Assembly: GCF_001715975.1 (NCBI RefSeq)
Contig: NZ_MARB01000017.1
Coordinates: forward strand, 39,860 to 103,859
Origin: Candidatus Thiodiazotropha endolucinida
GTDB lineage: Bacteria > Pseudomonadota > Gammaproteobacteria > Chromatiales > Chromatiaceae
Reading direction: 5' to 3'
DNA: 64,000 bases
This document shows, in pieces, positions 37,270 through 45,080 of this stretch (position 1 is the stretch's first letter; each line of letters opens with the position of its first letter). The position numbers and the translations under genes were made by a program. The notes below the pieces were generated by a model. That model did no database searches. It was not told where the DNA came from and saw only the letters and a list, made by a program, of their open reading frames with translations.

Positions 37270-37368
37270 GCCGCAAATGGACGTAAATTACCGTCAGTTC
37301 ACACAAATCCATGCCGGCATGGCAGAACCTGATTGCGTTCATTTGCTGTGATTTGCGTTATTGGCGGC
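37270..37368. repeat. Inverted repeat, family A, diverged copy
   Basis: GCCGCAAATGGACGTAAATT (from 37270) pairs with ATTTGCGTTATTGGCGGC (ending 37368). The arms are about 38 nt with several mismatches, with a 23-nt loop. It lies upstream of gltX and upstream of tRNA-Val, in the gap 37206-37451. Confidence 0.75.
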
Positions 37369-37451
37369 TATTTCTTAACTACCGGGCTTTGCGAGGACAC
37401 TCGATTGACCCACTTCGAATAGCTCTTTAGAATGCCCCTCTCGCTATTTGC

Positions 37452-37527
37452 GGGCGCATAGCTCAGCTGGGAGAGCGCTGCAGTCACATTGCAGAGGTCA
37501 CAGGTTCGATCCCTGTTGCGCCCACCA
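37452..37527 (+). tRNA. tRNA-Val (anticodon CAC)
   Basis: The gene begins GGGCGCATAGCTCAGCTGGG and ends with an encoded CCA. The anticodon arm CTGCA-GTCACAT-TGCAG gives anticodon CAC. The acceptor stem GGGCGCA/TGCGCCC pairs perfectly, and the T arm ACAGGTTCGATCCCTGT is canonical. The 3' 44 nt are overlapped antisense by the end of the lipase ORF on the minus strand. Confidence 0.93.
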
Positions 37528-38302
37528 TCTTCTCACGTCTCAATCCCCACCAGGGCCACTCCGTTGCAGCACCGTCTGTGGTTTGGACCTGTTTCGACCT
37601 GTCGAACAGACCATGTTGCAGGAAATACGACACCTGACGGATTACCTCATCATCATCCATGATGAAGGTATGTCCCACATTCACCAACAGAAAATCCCTC
37701 ATTTCGGGCAGCTTGGTCCGTTCCACCGCGACCTTGCCATCATCATCTCCGGGGATCTCGGGAAGAAACCAGGACTCCCCCGCTTTGATGCCGGCAATGA
37801 TGCCTATTTCTCCGGCAATAGGTTTCAGGCTGTTGGGCAGACTCTTCTCGTCCGTACCCAACGCCTGACCCGCCGGTCCCATGATGTTCCGGTAGAAAAA
37901 ACCATCCTTCATCTGATCGGCGACTTCACTGCCCCGATTGGGTGGCGCCAGCATCACGATCCGGCCGAGATTCTCTATATGATGATCCTGCAGATAGTAT
38001 CTGACGAGGATGCCCCCCAGGGAGTGAGTGACAAAATGGACCCTTTCCACTTGTTTTGCCTCACAATAGACTAATCCGGCATCAATCGCCGGCGCGGACA
38101 ACTCCTCAACGCTTTGAGTCAAACTGGGATAACTCTCATTCCATACATGGTAGCGTCGACTCCGCAACGACTCTTCAATGGCACTGAGCGAAGATGAAGT
38201 ACGTCCCATACCATGCAATAAAACAACGCACTCAGTCTGAACCGCCAGGGATTGCGATGATACGATCAACAACAACACTGTAAGTGGAAACGCATGCTTC
38301 AT
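37484..38302 (-). CDS. Secreted alpha/beta-hydrolase (lipase-like)
   Basis: The 272-residue protein has a signal peptide (FPLTVLLLIVSSQSLA), the oxyanion-hole strand CVVLLHGMGRTSSSL and the nucleophile elbow VTHSLGGILVRYYL (HSLGG, about residue 94). MVTLAPPNRGSE-type text reads VMLAPPNRGSEVADQM; the catalytic His may be that in VNVGHTFIMDD. It resembles triacylglycerol lipase-like proteins of about 210-230 residues. The reading frame runs 44 bp into tRNA-Val on the other strand, so the last 15 residues (GATGIEPVTSAM) are only antisense tRNA, and the real function ends before them. Confidence 0.75.
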   Translation of the reverse strand: MKHAFPLTVLLLIVSSQSLAVQTECVVLLHGMGRTSSSLSAIEESLRSRRYHVWNESYPSLTQSVEELSAPAIDAGLVYCEAKQVERVHFVTHSLGGILVRYYLQDHHIENLGRIVMLAPPNRGSEVADQMKDGFFYRNIMGPAGQALGTDEKSLPNSLKPIAGEIGIIAGIKAGESWFLPEIPGDDDGKVAVERTKLPEMRDFLLVNVGHTFIMDDDEVIRQVSYFLQHGLFDRSKQVQTTDGAATEWPWWGLRREKMVGATGIEPVTSAM

Positions 38303-38322
38303 GAGGTCTCAAATCTGTTTTT

Positions 38323-39696
38323 TCAGTGATGAGAGAGGCGGTTGGCGATACGAACCATTCGGGCTAATTCCTGCTCCAACTCCTGACGCTTGTACTGCAG
38401 GTATGCCTTGAGATCCCGTCGGCGCAGGAAGAGCAGGAACACTCTGACATTTTCCCTTATTCGGCGCATCTCTCCTCGCACCATCAGGGCCACTACGCTG
38501 CTGACAACGAGGCTTAGAATATATGCGATCATCCATATCAAACCGAAATTATGGTAAACTAGATAACTCTGTACCAACCAGAAAATCGTGAAAAAACCCA
38601 ATCCCAACACCATTTTGGTCGTATCAGCCTGATTGGGTCCCTTGGCAAAACGGAGCGATAGGTGTTCGGTCAGTTTATAAGGGAGGTAGCTGTTGATGAC
38701 GCCCCACATGACCACCGGCAAGACAATCAACAACATCCAGATCACGCGCAGCAGATAAAGCACAATCAACATTGGTCTGTACTCTATATTCAGTTGGTAA
38801 TCCTTCACTCCACAGTAACGGCAGACTTTTTCAAACTGCTTCAATTGGCTTATCAATGCCCTCACCCGATCGGGCTCATATTTTCTCAGCAAACGTTGCG
38901 CATCTATCAGGCGTTGCTGGGCACGCAGACGTTGCTGCAGGTTGCGTTGCCGGTATTTACCGTGACGAAAGGCGAAAAATCGCTCCAATCTGGTGATCAG
39001 GTTCACCTCGTCCCAACTCTCGGCATTCAACGTTATGGCTTCCAAACCATTGCGAATGCGATCGGTCAATTCGATAACGCGTTGTTCATCCGTCTTCTGT
39101 TCCGAGAGTGTCAAGTCAATCGGTTTACCGAACTGGACCAGAACTGAACTGCGAAACTGGCCTTTTTCGGGAAATGTCAGACCAACGGGAATAACCGCCG
39201 GCTCACTGCCTGTAACCTGGATCGTTTCCAACGCCATACGCGCGGCCCCGGTCTTCAATGCCATCAACCGGGGCACGTCATGACTCTGGCCCTCCGGAAA
39301 TATGATAAGGGTCTCCCCCTTCGCCAATAGTTCATAACAGCGTCTGAATGTAGCGCTATTGTCACTGACGTCGACCCCCGGATCACCACGCCGGTAGATA
39401 GGGACGGCACCGATCAAGCCCAGGATAGGTTTGAGTATTGGATTATCAAACAGACCGCTTCGCGCCAGTGGCCGAATGGCTTTGGTTGTCGCAGCCTGCA
39501 GTACCACGGCATCCGCCAGGGCATTAACATGATTGGCACATAAGATAGCACCCTGTCCCGTTGGTAGATTTTCGCTGCCGACAACCTCAAATCGACGATA
39601 AAACACCCGGACCACAAGACGACAGAATGCCTGCCAGGTTTTTTCAAACCATGTCAGTTGAGCTGCGACAGGGGGTGATGTTGGCACCATATCCAT
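38323..39696 (-). CDS. Membrane-bound 1-acylglycerol-3-phosphate acyltransferase-like (PlsC family)
   Basis: The 457-residue protein has the acyltransferase motif ILCANHVNALADAVVLQAA (NHx4D, about residues 54-59) and the second block IIFPEGQSHDVPRLM. Such enzymes acylate lysophospholipids at the inner membrane. Residues about 300-400 contain several hydrophobic helices (LIVLYLLRVIWMLLIVLPVV; FFTIFWLVQSYLVYH; IWMIAYILSLVVSSVVALM), longer than simple PlsC proteins. It follows the motY 3' side and precedes the lipase on the same strand, so lipid remodelling is a possible common theme. Confidence 0.78.
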   Translation of the reverse strand: MDMVPTSPPVAAQLTWFEKTWQAFCRLVVRVFYRRFEVVGSENLPTGQGAILCANHVNALADAVVLQAATTKAIRPLARSGLFDNPILKPILGLIGAVPIYRRGDPGVDVSDNSATFRRCYELLAKGETLIIFPEGQSHDVPRLMALKTGAARMALETIQVTGSEPAVIPVGLTFPEKGQFRSSVLVQFGKPIDLTLSEQKTDEQRVIELTDRIRNGLEAITLNAESWDEVNLITRLERFFAFRHGKYRQRNLQQRLRAQQRLIDAQRLLRKYEPDRVRALISQLKQFEKVCRYCGVKDYQLNIEYRPMLIVLYLLRVIWMLLIVLPVVMWGVINSYLPYKLTEHLSLRFAKGPNQADTTKMVLGLGFFTIFWLVQSYLVYHNFGLIWMIAYILSLVVSSVVALMVRGEMRRIRENVRVFLLFLRRRDLKAYLQYKRQELEQELARMVRIANRLSHH

Positions 39697-39723
39697 ATAC
39701 TAGGACATGTTAAAACTAATCTT

Positions 39724-39756
39724 AGGGCCTGTTAACACTAATCCGGTGGGCTCTGC
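39724..39756. repeat. Dispersed repeat B, copy overlapping the motY stop
   Basis: AGGGCCTGTTAACACTAATC plus 13 bases is the best copy of repeat B. It overlaps the motY stop codon (39738-39740) and the codons before it, so the end of MotY is written by the repeat. The 33-nt unit matches the copy at 22771 with about five differences. Confidence 0.75.
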
Positions 39757-40613
39757 CGGAGATTGATTTCGACCCGTCGGTTGGCTGCCCTGGCGCGCGC
39801 TGTCCGCTTTGCTATTTTAGGCCGGGACTCTCCGTAGTGTTGCTGGATCATCATCCCTTCTTTGACGCCTTTGCCGGAAAGATAATTGTAGACGTTTGCC
39901 GCCCGCCTTGCCGAAAGACGCTTGTTGTATCGCGTCGATCCCTGGTCGTCCGCATGACCCTCGATAATGATGCGGTTGATCTTCTCATCAGCCAGAACAT
40001 AAGCGGCCAACCGAGCGAGTTGTTGCTCTCCACGATTGTCGATGGCGTCGACATCCAGTGCGAAATGAACCGTTGAGTTCTTTAACTCAGTAAATCCCCC
40101 GCTATTCGGCAGTTGGCGAAGACAGCGCTTGAACTCACGATAGGGCTTTTGGAATTTGACCGGTGACAATGGCACCCTGACCTGTCTGCGGTTGTCGTCC
40201 CAATCCGGAAAGGAGAAACTGCCGATCTGACCCTTGGTCAATGAGGTCAGCAACCACCCGGCCTGCTTCCGTTTTAAGGCCATCGGCCGCATCCCTGTCT
40301 GTATCGCAACTGAAAGTTGCAGGGTGTCCGGTGGAGTATGCTCCCAAGCCGGCGAGAGCTCTCTGACAAACCCGTCAACCGACTCTGGCACCGGTTGAAA
40401 GCTAGTGATGAAAAAGTGCAGATTCTCACCTGCAATTCGTCTGAATCGGGCCACACCGAACTGCGGTACCTCATGTTTCAGCTCACAGCTATAATCCGAC
40501 CCAGAGAACTCCCAGACAGACTCATGCATACCCGCCATGTAGAGCTGATCTTCCAGATCAGCGGCATTGAGACAAGGAGGTATGACAAGAACCAGCAATA
40601 CCAGAAACCTCAT
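39738..40613 (-). CDS. motY: Flagellar motor protein MotY-like (OmpA-family)
   Basis: MotY is a T-ring component of the sodium or proton flagellar motor of Vibrio and Pseudomonas, binding peptidoglycan. The 291-residue product (ATG 40613; the frame is open to 40661) has a signal peptide (MRFLVLLVLVIPPCLNA). An N-terminal MotY_N domain is followed by an OmpA-like domain: IIIEGHADDQGSTRYNKRLS and ARAANRRVEINL (about residues 210-285). A sigma-28-like promoter lies 81 bp upstream. The final residues (RQSPPD) run into a repeat, so the C-terminus may be extended by it. Confidence 0.82.
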   Translation of the reverse strand: MRFLVLLVLVIPPCLNAADLEDQLYMAGMHESVWEFSGSDYSCELKHEVPQFGVARFRRIAGENLHFFITSFQPVPESVDGFVRELSPAWEHTPPDTLQLSVAIQTGMRPMALKRKQAGWLLTSLTKGQIGSFSFPDWDDNRRQVRVPLSPVKFQKPYREFKRCLRQLPNSGGFTELKNSTVHFALDVDAIDNRGEQQLARLAAYVLADEKINRIIIEGHADDQGSTRYNKRLSARRAANVYNYLSGKGVKEGMMIQQHYGESRPKIAKRTARARAANRRVEINLRQSPPD

Positions 40614-40693
40614 GGGAATAATGGACAGGGAGGTGTATTGCCTGTAATCCGAAAACATCATAACTGAATCTGCATTTAACCACTCTTGAGAGC

Positions 40694-40720
40694 TTATCGG
40701 CCAGGCTATACCTATCCTTA
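40694..40720 (-). promoter_or_regulatory. Sigma-28 (FliA) promoter for motY
   Basis: On the minus strand, TAAGGATA-N11-GCCGATAA matches the flagellar FliA consensus TAAAGTTT-N11-GCCGATAA with a perfect -10 and 5 of 8 positions in the -35. It lies 81 bp before the chosen motY start at 40613. The spacing is exact. Confidence 0.65.
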
Positions 40721-40820
40721 GCCTACCCTGCCTGCCATTGCATTCGACCCTTAGGCTAGGGCCAGCAGGCGTATAAATGATGTTTTAAAAAAGATGTTGA
40801 GCGTAGTTGTGAATCAGATG

Positions 40821-41378
40821 TTATTCGTCTTCGTGCGCCTTCAAATAGTCGATGAGACTGCGGAATCGATTGAAGTCTTGGCGGTGGAACAGGGGATCCT
40901 CGCCATGTGAAATCTGACCCTCGAGTTTTTCCCAATCCTTGTCGTTGAGGGCGTTCTCCACCAGAGGAAAGACCTCTTGTTCCTCAAGGTCGATATGCTG
41001 TCGCTGCAGGGCGACGAATTCCCTGCCCCTCGTCTCCACCTCCTCTCTCAACAGCACCTCACCCTGCATGGCCCCTTCCAGGGTCTTTCTGTATGTTCGA
41101 GCCAGCCCGATCAGGTCGCCATGCTCCTTGCTTATTCGATCGTAGAGTGCCTTGTGTGCTTGCATCGATTTCTTGCGGAAGGCAATTTTATTGATCTGAT
41201 CTTCGGTGGGGTGATGCGATTGTTCGGCGTAGTGCTCGATGTAATCCAGCATTTCGATCTTGAGATCGAAGTTCGCTTCACGACCGGCACTCAGTGCATC
41301 CAATTCTCTACTCAACAAATCGAGCAGACGAGCCAGATTGATATGGTCTTTGTGGAGTTTTTCCAGTAGTGGTCTCAT
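40821..41378 (-). CDS. Hemerythrin-like domain protein
   Basis: The 185-residue protein (ATG overlapping the stop of the upstream channel gene as ATGA) has hemerythrin HHE motifs: EKLHKDHINLARLLD near the N-terminus, MLDYIEHYAEQSHHPTEDQI (HHPTE, about residue 60), and LQRQHIDLEEQEVFPLVE (about 130-147). Such proteins bind a di-iron centre and carry or sense oxygen or NO. It forms an operon with an RCK potassium channel and a DUF6394 protein. The longer frame to 41414 would begin in the channel gene. Confidence 0.85.
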   Translation of the reverse strand: MRPLLEKLHKDHINLARLLDLLSRELDALSAGREANFDLKIEMLDYIEHYAEQSHHPTEDQINKIAFRKKSMQAHKALYDRISKEHGDLIGLARTYRKTLEGAMQGEVLLREEVETRGREFVALQRQHIDLEEQEVFPLVENALNDKDWEKLEGQISHGEDPLFHRQDFNRFRSLIDYLKAHEDE

Positions 41379-43078
41379 ATCACCTCTCTTTTTCTTAATA
41401 GACGCCAGACCCACCCCTCCGGCCTGGACTCACCCGTTAGAATATAGTTCAAGGCATTCTCATTTTGCAGGGTCCAGAGCATGCGGTTTTTGGCATAGTA
41501 AGATCCACAGAAGAGCAAATGATCGTCTTTTTGTACCTTGAGGTCCATTTCAGGCAGTAAAAAATAGTCATTGTGGCGATAGAGCATCAGCGGAATACAG
41601 GAGAGTTTACTGTGTCTATCCCGGGGATCCGTCATCAGATCCCCAAGAGTCAGCTGATTGCCGCGTTTGACGAAAGCACACACAGCATGTGAATCGCGCT
41701 CGGAAAAAGCCACTTCCCACACCTCCGGCGCGTGATGCGTCACCAGGGCGGATATCCTGCTGATCAGCTGGCAGGCCCACTCATCATCCTGATGTAAAAC
41801 AAGTTTAACAAACTGGTGCTGCATCGGAGCACCTAACAATACCCGAATACGGTTGGCAATAATATCGCTGGGCAGCATCACCATATCCGCCCCTACAGCC
41901 TCTATCACTGCATCGTTGTGCTTGAGATTCTGGCGTAAGATGACGAACAAATCCCGGTTCAACTCCCTTGCGGTCATGATGATGGAGAGATTGTTGGCAT
42001 CGTTGTCGGTTCCCGCCACCAGGCCGACCGCCCGCTCAATCTCCGCCTGCTGAAGGGTGTCCGCCTCAGTGCCCCTGCCTTCAATGTAGGGTGAGGACGG
42101 AGTCCCCGTCATCTGGGGTTCCGCTTCCACAACGATAACCTCCAACCCCTCGCGCACAAGCTTTTCATAGACCGCCTTGCCGAAGCGGCCATAACCGCAA
42201 ATCACCCAGAGTCCTTTCGAGGGGGGATAGACAGGATCGTTGAGCATATCCCGTTGCCCCAGGGAGAGCCAATCCTGCAACAGACTGAGGCATGGCGCCT
42301 GAATAGCGGTCGCCAGATGCAGCGCGAAAGCATCGAAAGGATCGATGATGAAATCGGTGCCGAAGGAGGCCATGTTTTTTTCCACATCATGGGAGTCGGC
42401 CCGACAGATCACACCGATTTCGGGATGCAGCAATTTCGCTGTTATGGCGATCATCAGATTGACTTCATTGGCGTTGGTCAGCGCCACCACCCCTTCACAC
42501 AGCGGATGCTTAAGGCCGGCTTCAAGGAGATGGTCCGGCAGACTGGCATCGCCACACAGGCCGGGAACATACTCACGCAGATTCTCCAGCTTTAGCATAT
42601 TGACACGATCCTGGAGTATATCGATCACAACCGCGTGCTGGTTTCTGTCAGTTAATGCCTTGACCAATGCCTCACCGGTTTGACCATACCCGCAAACAAG
42701 ATAAAAAGATTCACGCATTCTATTGATTTGCTTGGTAAATCTCCGCTCAGTTAAAGCATTTTGAAAGGTTTCATCCTTGAGCAGGGCCAATACCGTACCG
42801 ATGGAGTAGAGCCACACCACCACGGTAAAGAAGATGGAAAAGCTGACCCATAGACGCTGTCCCGCAGTGAAGGCAAAGGGTATTTCGCCGAACCCGATGG
42901 TGCTGGACATGAAACTGACGAAGTAGAAGGCATGGAAGAAATCCATATATACAACATTTCCGTCGGCATCCTTGCCCGGAATCAGCACCAGACCCAGCAT
43001 GGCGATCGAATAGGTCATCACCAGGATCAACAGCGGCGCCCGCATGCGCCTGAAGATAAGAAAGAAGATATTGTTCAT
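41375..43078 (-). CDS. Potassium channel with two RCK (TrkA-N) domains
   Basis: The 567-residue protein has TM1 (about 13-33), a pore with the selectivity-like sequence SSTIGFGEIPF (TIGFGE, residues 60-65), and TM2 (about 78-100). This is followed by two nucleotide-binding domains: VCGYGQTGEALVKAL (about 129-143) and VICGYGRFGKAVYEKL (about residue 292). A C-terminal TrkA-C-like part is also present. The filter is TIGFGE, with Phe in place of the canonical Tyr of GYG. It probably gates potassium efflux in response to nucleotides. It is followed, with ATGA overlap, by the hemerythrin gene. Confidence 0.85.
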   Translation of the reverse strand: MNNIFFLIFRRMRAPLLILVMTYSIAMLGLVLIPGKDADGNVVYMDFFHAFYFVSFMSSTIGFGEIPFAFTAGQRLWVSFSIFFTVVVWLYSIGTVLALLKDETFQNALTERRFTKQINRMRESFYLVCGYGQTGEALVKALTDRNQHAVVIDILQDRVNMLKLENLREYVPGLCGDASLPDHLLEAGLKHPLCEGVVALTNANEVNLMIAITAKLLHPEIGVICRADSHDVEKNMASFGTDFIIDPFDAFALHLATAIQAPCLSLLQDWLSLGQRDMLNDPVYPPSKGLWVICGYGRFGKAVYEKLVREGLEVIVVEAEPQMTGTPSSPYIEGRGTEADTLQQAEIERAVGLVAGTDNDANNLSIIMTARELNRDLFVILRQNLKHNDAVIEAVGADMVMLPSDIIANRIRVLLGAPMQHQFVKLVLHQDDEWACQLISRISALVTHHAPEVWEVAFSERDSHAVCAFVKRGNQLTLGDLMTDPRDRHSKLSCIPLMLYRHNDYFLLPEMDLKVQKDDHLLFCGSYYAKNRMLWTLQNENALNYILTGESRPEGWVWRLLRKREVI

Positions 43079-43106
43079 GGGGTGAAACGACCGCGCCTGG
43101 CTCTGT

Positions 43107-43490
43107 TTAACGGCGTAGCATGACGGTCTCGATGATCAACAATATTACGGAAACCACATTCGCCAACATTACACCGCCGGAGAGTGAGACGATACTGGCC
43201 ATGGTGACCGTGGTAAGACCGCTCTCGGTGACGTGCACCGCCACCGTCCATACAAGGGCGGCGGCGAACAGCTGCAGCAAGGCAACCAGACTGGTAGCCA
43301 GTAGTACCGCACCCATCTGGGTCCGATCACCGAACTTGAGTACAGTGGCGATCAGATTGACCACGATGACTGCAAACAGCTCGTAGACATGGTGATGATC
43401 CGGGTTGTCCAGTTCACCGACAAAAAAACCAAAATTCAGTGTCAGGGCAAGTACAATGAAAAAACCAAAAACCACCTTCTCCGGATTCAC
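43107..43490 (-). CDS. DUF6394-type four-helix membrane protein
   Basis: This 127-residue inner-membrane protein has four hydrophobic helices (VVFGFFIVLALTLNFGFFVG; YELFAVIVVNLIATVL; TSLVALLQLFAAALVWTVAV; VMLANVVSVILLIIETVML). It starts at GTG, with GAGGAGAATCG as a good SD. It is 28 bp upstream of the potassium channel gene and likely in its operon. I recognise it as DUF6394-like from memory; the function is unknown, but the constant pairing suggests a channel partner. Confidence 0.7.
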   Translation of the reverse strand: MNPEKVVFGFFIVLALTLNFGFFVGELDNPDHHHVYELFAVIVVNLIATVLKFGDRTQMGAVLLATSLVALLQLFAAALVWTVAVHVTESGLTTVTMASIVSLSGGVMLANVVSVILLIIETVMLRR

Positions 43491-43808
43491 ACCGATTCTC
43501 CTCTATTTACCCATCGAAAGACTTATGAATCAGATCTTGGTGTAAAAGATACTTTTTTTCCAGTCATTTAGTCATTGCCCGCGAATCCGGTCGTGACCAA
43601 CATGACCGGATACCGTTAATCCGGCATGCTCGCTCATCCTGATTTCGATGACACCTGTGAAACGACCATGTTCTGCAGCGAAACAGGCTGCACCGGCTAA
43701 AGCTTTTTGCTGCCTGACCGCTACAAAATGCATGAGGAACAGAGCTTCAGCATTATCAAGTTCCGCTCCGACCACAGAAAACGCCCTCTTTTTTAGAGTA
43801 ACAGGACC
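43491..43808 (+). promoter_or_regulatory. 318-bp divergent gap with sigma-28-like cheV promoter
   Basis: No convincing gene lies here; a 67-codon minus-strand frame at 43572-43775 has no SD or recognised motif. At 43698-43724 the plus strand reads TAAAGCTT-N11-ACCGCTAC, with 7 of 8 matches to the FliA -35 and 5 of 8 to its -10, at exact 11-nt spacing. The transcript would start near 43732, giving a UTR of about 77 nt before cheV. The DUF6394/channel/hemerythrin operon promoter must lie near 43500-43560. Confidence 0.45.
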
Positions 43809-44777
43809 ATGTCAAATTTTATTAAATCTGTAGATGACCGTACGCGCCTGGCCGGCACCAATCGACTGGAGGTCCTTCTTTTCAGCCTGGGTAAAGATAT
43901 CCGAACCGGCCGAGAAGAGACCTATGGCGTCAATGTCTTCAAGGTTCGTGAAGTGATGCTGGTGCCGGAAATCACCCATGCGCCGGACATGCCCCCATCG
44001 GTAGAGGGAATGGTGAGCCTGCGGGGAAACATGATTCCTGTGATCAATCTGCCTGATTTCTGCGGTATTCAGACGGAAGAGAGGCCGAGTATTCTAATCG
44101 TCACGGAATACAACAAAAATGTGCAGGGTTTCCTGGTGCATGCAGTGGATACCATCGAGCGCCTGGCCTGGGAAGACGTAAAAGTGCCACCGACCATGAT
44201 GGCGCAGCAGCATGGCGGACTGGTGACCGCGGTCACGGAGCTGAAGGATAAGCGATTGGTCATGATCATGGATGTGGAGATGGTCCTCAGCCAGACATCG
44301 GGATTCGGACAGAATTCGGAAATTTTCGATGGCATCCAGGATATCGGCGATAGCGATATCACACTGCTGTTCGCCGACGATTCCGCCGTCGCCCGTGATC
44401 AAATCATCCGCACCATGGAACATATGGGCATCAAATATATCGGCACCACCAATGGCGCAGAGGCCTGGAGCAAACTCAAAGAGGTCGCCGAACGGGCTGC
44501 CGCCACCGATCACAAACCCAGCGATTACATACAGATCATATTGACCGACGTAGAAATGCCGGAAATGGACGGCTATGTGCTTACCAAGAAGATCAAGGAG
44601 GATGCCCGCTTCAGCGATATTCCCATTATCATGCACTCTTCTCTTTCGGCAGACGCCAATATGGCGTTGGGCAAGGGCGTGGGCGCAGACGCCTATGTGC
44701 CGAAATTTGAGCCCACCGAGCTGTCTGCCAAATTGCATGAGATGATCGACAATATTCACGGCCAGAAAACTTCTTGA
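43809..44777 (+). CDS. cheV: Chemotaxis protein CheV (CheW-REC)
   Basis: CheV couples receptors to CheA and is modulated by phosphorylation. The 322-residue protein has a CheW domain (about 18-165: VNVFKVREVMLVPEITHAP, GMVSLRGNMIPVINLP) and a receiver domain (about 185-320). The phospho-Asp is in QIILTDVEMPEMDGYVL (about residue 244), and the Lys is in DAYVPKFEP. It is a stand-alone gene with a strong terminator after it. A sigma-28-like promoter is upstream. Confidence 0.92.
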   Translation: MSNFIKSVDDRTRLAGTNRLEVLLFSLGKDIRTGREETYGVNVFKVREVMLVPEITHAPDMPPSVEGMVSLRGNMIPVINLPDFCGIQTEERPSILIVTEYNKNVQGFLVHAVDTIERLAWEDVKVPPTMMAQQHGGLVTAVTELKDKRLVMIMDVEMVLSQTSGFGQNSEIFDGIQDIGDSDITLLFADDSAVARDQIIRTMEHMGIKYIGTTNGAEAWSKLKEVAERAAATDHKPSDYIQIILTDVEMPEMDGYVLTKKIKEDARFSDIPIIMHSSLSADANMALGKGVGADAYVPKFEPTELSAKLHEMIDNIHGQKTS

Positions 44778-44808
44778 CGTTCCATATCGCTCAACACAGA
44801 CACACCCG

Positions 44809-44841
44809 AGCAGCCAGCGACTGAAGCTGGCTGCTTTTCTT
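44809..44841 (+). terminator. Rho-independent terminator of cheV
   Basis: AGCAGCCAGC-GACTGAA-GCTGGCTGCT is a perfect 10-bp stem with a 7-nt loop, followed by TTTTCTTT. It begins 32 bp after the cheV stop codon. Confidence 0.85.
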
Positions 44842-44885
44842 TGCCGGGGGTTGTTACTTAAAGTAACGACTGCTAGGCTCTAGGG

Positions 44886-45080
44886 ATGCGAGAACAACCG
44901 CCACCCGACCGACTGATTGACCGCACCGTAGCCCTGGGTCTGCTGATCCTGTTGCTCTTCTCAACGCCCATCATGATCTGGTGGACTTCTCCGGGAAGTC
45001 CATGGTACCTCCCCTATCTCATCTGGTTGGCGGTCATTTGCTTCATTGCATGGATCAATCAACGACACCATGAGCCATGA
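44886..45080 (+). CDS. Small two-helix membrane protein upstream of the CbrA-like kinase (CbrX-like)
   Basis: The 64-residue product has two hydrophobic segments (ALGLLILLLFSTPIMIWW and YLPYLIWLAVICFIAWI) and ends in NQRHHEP. It overlaps the kinase gene by 11 bp. Pseudomonas carries a small ORF, cbrX, translationally coupled to cbrA in the same position; this looks like its counterpart by position and kind, not by alignment. Coupling suggests it influences kinase translation. Confidence 0.6.
   Translation: MREQPPPDRLIDRTVALGLLILLLFSTPIMIWWTSPGSPWYLPYLIWLAVICFIAWINQRHHEP

Noticed and set aside
37484-37520. C-terminal motif GATGIEPVTSAM of the lipase as a protein domain
   Set aside because: This string is the antisense translation of a tRNA gene and occurs in many automatic annotations near tRNAs.
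33743-37527. Genomic island at the tRNA genes
   Set aside because: No integrase, direct repeat of the tRNA end or change of gene style was found.
41375-43078. TrkA transport-system subunit
   Set aside because: The protein has its own pore and two membrane helices, so it is a channel with RCK domains rather than the peripheral TrkA protein.
43572-43775. 67-codon minus-strand ORF between cheV and DUF6394
   Set aside because: No SD or recognised motif; it covers the candidate sigma-28 promoter of cheV.
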